DNA from: Alcaligenaceae bacterium
GTDB taxonomy: Bacteria > Pseudomonadota > Gammaproteobacteria > Burkholderiales > Burkholderiaceae_B
DNA length: 64,000 bases
Direction of reading: 5' to 3'
Assembly: GCA_013416395.1 (NCBI GenBank)
Contig: JACCEP010000004.1
Location: 1 to 64,000 of the forward strand
Positions 62,601 to 64,000 of the stretch are shown here, piece after piece. A model generated the notes under the pieces. That model worked only from the letters and a program-made list of their open reading frames with translations. It had not been told where the DNA came from and did not search any database. Every line of letters begins with the position of its first letter. The first letter of the stretch is position 1. A program made the position numbers and the translations under genes.

Positions 62601-63395
62601 CACGTGCATTTGGCCAAGGGCCGGGAACACGACAAAATCCGTTTCCGCGATATCCAGGCGCAACCACGCAAGATTATTTCTGCACCGACCTGGTCGGGTG
62701 TGGAAAGCGAAGAAGTCAGCTACAACGCCGGTTACACCAATGTGCATGAGCTGATTCCATGGCGCACGCTGACCGGCCGCCAGCAGCTGTATCAGGATCA
62801 TCGCTGGATGCTGGACTTTGGCGAGGGCTTCTGCGTGTATAGGCCGGCGGTTGACACCAAAACCATCGAGCCCATGCGCCGCTATTCCAACGGGCAGCCC
62901 GAGCTGGTGCTCAACTGGCTGACGCCGCATCAAAAATGGGGCATTCATAGTACCTACTCTGACAACCTGCGCATGTTGACGCTTAGTCGCGGCGGGCCGC
63001 ACGTGTGGATATCCGAAACAGAGGCCAAACAGGCCGGCCTGGTGGACAACGACTGGGTAGAGGTCTTCAACGTTAACGGTGTGGTCACCGCCCGGCTGGT
63101 CGTCAGCCAGCGTGTGCCTATCGGTGTGTGTCTGATGTACCACGCACAGGAAAAAATCGTGAACGTACCGGGTGCACAGCTAAGCGGCAAACGTGGTGGC
63201 ATCCACAACTCGGTTACGCGTGCCGTGCTCAAACCTACGCACATGATTGGTGGCTATGCCCAGCAGGCCTATGGCTTCAATTACTACGGCACCGTAGGCA
63301 GCAACCGTGACGAGTTTGTGGTGTTACGCAAACTGGCCAAGGTTGATTGGCTCGAAGGGGCGCTTGATGAATCAAACAATGAAGGAGCCCGATAA
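59664..63395 (+). CDS. narG: Respiratory nitrate reductase alpha subunit NarG
   Basis: 1243 residues, full length. Ligands of the FS0 iron-sulfur cluster: His50, Cys54, Cys58 (THGVNCTGSC) and Cys93 (PRGC). The molybdenum ligand Asp is near residue 218 in LSFYDWYCDLPPASP. The bis-MGD-binding regions run to the C-terminus. NarG reduces nitrate to nitrite on the cytoplasmic side of the membrane with electrons from NarH and NarI. ATG at 59664; the stop overlaps the narH start (TAATG). Confidence 0.97.
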   Translation: MSHFLDRLNFMSRVASTFSDGHGEVVNEDRTWENAYRARWQHDKIVRSTHGVNCTGSCSWKIYVKNGLITWETQQTDYPRTRPDLPNHEPRGCPRGASYSWYVYSAQRVKYPLMRGRLMEMWQEARKTMDPITAWESISQNPEKARRYKSVRGLGGFVRADWDTATEIVAAANAFTIKKFGPDRIVGFSPIPAMSMISYAAGARYLSLIGGACLSFYDWYCDLPPASPQVWGEQTDVAESADWYNSTYLLVWGSNVPQTRTPDAHFYTEVRYKGTKTVAISSDYGEMVKFGDIWLAPKQGTDAALALAMGHVILSEFHRPGKSDYFRDYIRQYTDMPMLVMLKEANGRLVPDHFLRASHLAGDLAQGNNPDWKTLLIDEQTGDLVVPNGTIGLRWGEGAKEGGRPGRWNLELRDSVSDREVVPRLSLLETRDEVAEVGFPYFGGEHEDVLMRHVPARRVTLADGSSALVATVYDLQMASYGVDCGLGGPNVASSYDDDVPYTPAWQEKHTTVPRHLVIQVAREFAQNAHDTQGKSMVIVGAGLNHWYHMDMAYRGIINMLVMCGCVGKSGGGWAHYVGQEKLRPQFGWAPLAFALDWTRPPRQMNGTSFFYAHTGQWRHEQLAVDEILSPTAERSAFDGMSMIDLNAKSERMGWLPSCPQLQTNPLDVVAQAEAEGIDPVEYTARNLKNGSLNMSCDDPDNPANYPRNMFVWRSNLLGSSGKGHEYMLKYLLGTQNAVFSQEKDGIRPSEVLYRDEDADGKLDLLTVLDFRMSTTCLYGDIVLPTATWYEKDDLNTSDMHPFIHPLSEAVQPLWESKSDWEIYKLIAKKFSEIGGEYLGVKKDIVLTPLMHDTPGELGQAFAPQDWKHGDCDLIPGKTAPAMTVVERDYRDIYRKFTSIGPLLDKLGNGGKGINWNTEHEVRELGALNHVVREEGVSKGRPILDTAIDAAEMILTLAPETNGHVSVKAWEALGKITGREHVHLAKGREHDKIRFRDIQAQPRKIISAPTWSGVESEEVSYNAGYTNVHELIPWRTLTGRQQLYQDHRWMLDFGEGFCVYRPAVDTKTIEPMRRYSNGQPELVLNWLTPHQKWGIHSTYSDNLRMLTLSRGGPHVWISETEAKQAGLVDNDWVEVFNVNGVVTARLVVSQRVPIGVCLMYHAQEKIVNVPGAQLSGKRGGIHNSVTRAVLKPTHMIGGYAQQAYGFNYYGTVGSNRDEFVVLRKLAKVDWLEGALDESNNEGAR

Positions 63396-64000
63396 TGAAA
63401 ATCCGTGCACAAGTTGGCATGGTGCTCAATCTGGACAAATGCATCGGGTGTCATACCTGTTCCGTAACCTGCAAGAACGTCTGGACCAGTCGCGATGGTG
63501 TCGAGTACGCCTGGTTTAATAACGTAGAAACCAAGCCTGGTGTGGGCTACCCCAAAGAGTGGGAAAACCAGACCAAGTGGAAGGGTGGTTGGGTGCGCAC
63601 CAAGTCTGGCAAGCTGCAGCCACGCCAGGGCAGCAAGCTGCGCATACTGGCCAACTTGTTTTCCAACCCCAACCTGCCGCAGGTTGACGATTACTACGAA
63701 CCGTTTACCTTCGACTACGAGCACTTGCAAAACGCGCCGCTCAGCGAAACGCCGCCCACGGCCCGTCCTGTTTCGCTGTTGACGGGCAAGAAGATGGAAA
63801 AAATCGTCTGGGGCCCAAACTGGGAAGACGACCTGGGCGGCGAATTCAGTGCGCGCAGCAAGGATGCCTTGTTTGAAAACGTGCAAAAGGAGATGTACTC
63901 GACCTTTGAGAACACCTTCATGATGTATCTGCCCCGGCTATGTGAGCATTGTCTTAACCCCACCTGTGTGGCCAGTTGCCCCTCGGGCTCGATCTACAAG
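63395..64000 (+). CDS. narH: Respiratory nitrate reductase beta subunit NarH (cut by window edge)
   Basis: The first 202 codons are visible and in frame to the window end. GAAGGAG lies seven bases before the ATG. The ferredoxin-like cluster Cys16, Cys19, Cys22, Cys26 (KCIGCHTCSVTCKNVW) is followed by WFNNVETKPGVGYPKEWENQ and the second cluster CEHCLNPTCVASCPSG, both as in E. coli NarH. It carries electrons from NarI to NarG. narJ and narI are expected downstream. Confidence 0.97.
   Translation, partial: MKIRAQVGMVLNLDKCIGCHTCSVTCKNVWTSRDGVEYAWFNNVETKPGVGYPKEWENQTKWKGGWVRTKSGKLQPRQGSKLRILANLFSNPNLPQVDDYYEPFTFDYEHLQNAPLSETPPTARPVSLLTGKKMEKIVWGPNWEDDLGGEFSARSKDALFENVQKEMYSTFENTFMMYLPRLCEHCLNPTCVASCPSGSIYK

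Overview
The window looks like chromosomal DNA of a betaproteobacterium of the order Burkholderiales, most likely an Alcaligenaceae relative (Bordetella, Achromobacter, Pusillimonas type). The reasons are a Bug/TctC-type periplasmic receptor beside a LysR regulator, a Liv-type ABC transporter with several GntR regulators and short-chain dehydrogenases, a CaiB-type CoA transferase with an NDP-forming acyl-CoA synthetase, and narK-narGH. This placement is inferred from gene content only. Almost all of the sequence is coding, and no rRNA, tRNA or CRISPR array was found.

Region by region. 1-1180: the right part of an IS66-family insertion sequence (tnpC cut by the window edge, tnpB, tnpA). 1261-8650: an orphan GntR regulator and a type I restriction-modification locus (hsdM, hsdS, hsdR). 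hsdS carries a run of eight G, and a short remnant of a GIY-YIG nuclease gene sits between hsdS and hsdR. 8.7-20.1 kb: assorted accessory genes: trans-aconitate methyltransferase, cardiolipin synthase, bicupin plus flavin amine oxidase, an orphan ABC ATPase with altered catalytic motifs, an antitoxin with a broken ParE toxin gene, a MarR/DUF1398/1-Cys peroxiredoxin operon, and a glucoamylase-like protein paired with a MerA-like flavoprotein.

20.2-38.3 kb: a large catabolic island. It holds a Liv-type uptake system (LivK, LivH, a LivM-LivG fusion, LivF), a quinone oxidoreductase, three short-chain dehydrogenases, an AroE-like dehydrogenase, a GMC oxidoreductase, two GntR regulators and a 2-oxoacid/acetoin-type dehydrogenase complex (fused E1, E2, E3) with a glyoxalase-fold protein. 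Matching AT-rich 13-mers precede both livK and the gntR/aroE-like pair, and a strong promoter with an inverted repeat lies before the E1-E2-E3 operon. The genes read as uptake, successive oxidation and oxidative C-C cleavage of one unknown hydroxylated or carboxylated substrate.

38.4-41.6 kb: an exported nucleosidase, a DUF985 cupin and an AlbA_2/Schlafen-type protein whose C-terminal winged-helix unit is duplicated in tandem. 41.9-52.3 kb: a LysR-controlled operon (Bug receptor, NDP-forming acyl-CoA synthetase, acyl-CoA dehydrogenase, MaoC-like hydratase, short-chain dehydrogenase, enoyl-CoA hydratase, thiolase, CaiB-type CoA transferase), in effect a dedicated beta-oxidation route for an unidentified acid. 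52.5-53.0 kb: a hipB gene with four operators spaced exactly 26 bp apart and a dead hipA fragment.

53-64 kb: an MDR-family reductase, a small membrane protein, and a tightly coupled three-gene sensory unit (exported sulfite-oxidase-fold protein without cysteines in its mature part, histidine kinase, REC/LuxR regulator). A tandem 40-bp repeat array starts inside the end of the regulator gene and lies upstream of narK, narG and narH. narH runs off the window. The sensor unit is a good candidate for an undescribed regulator of nitrate respiration.
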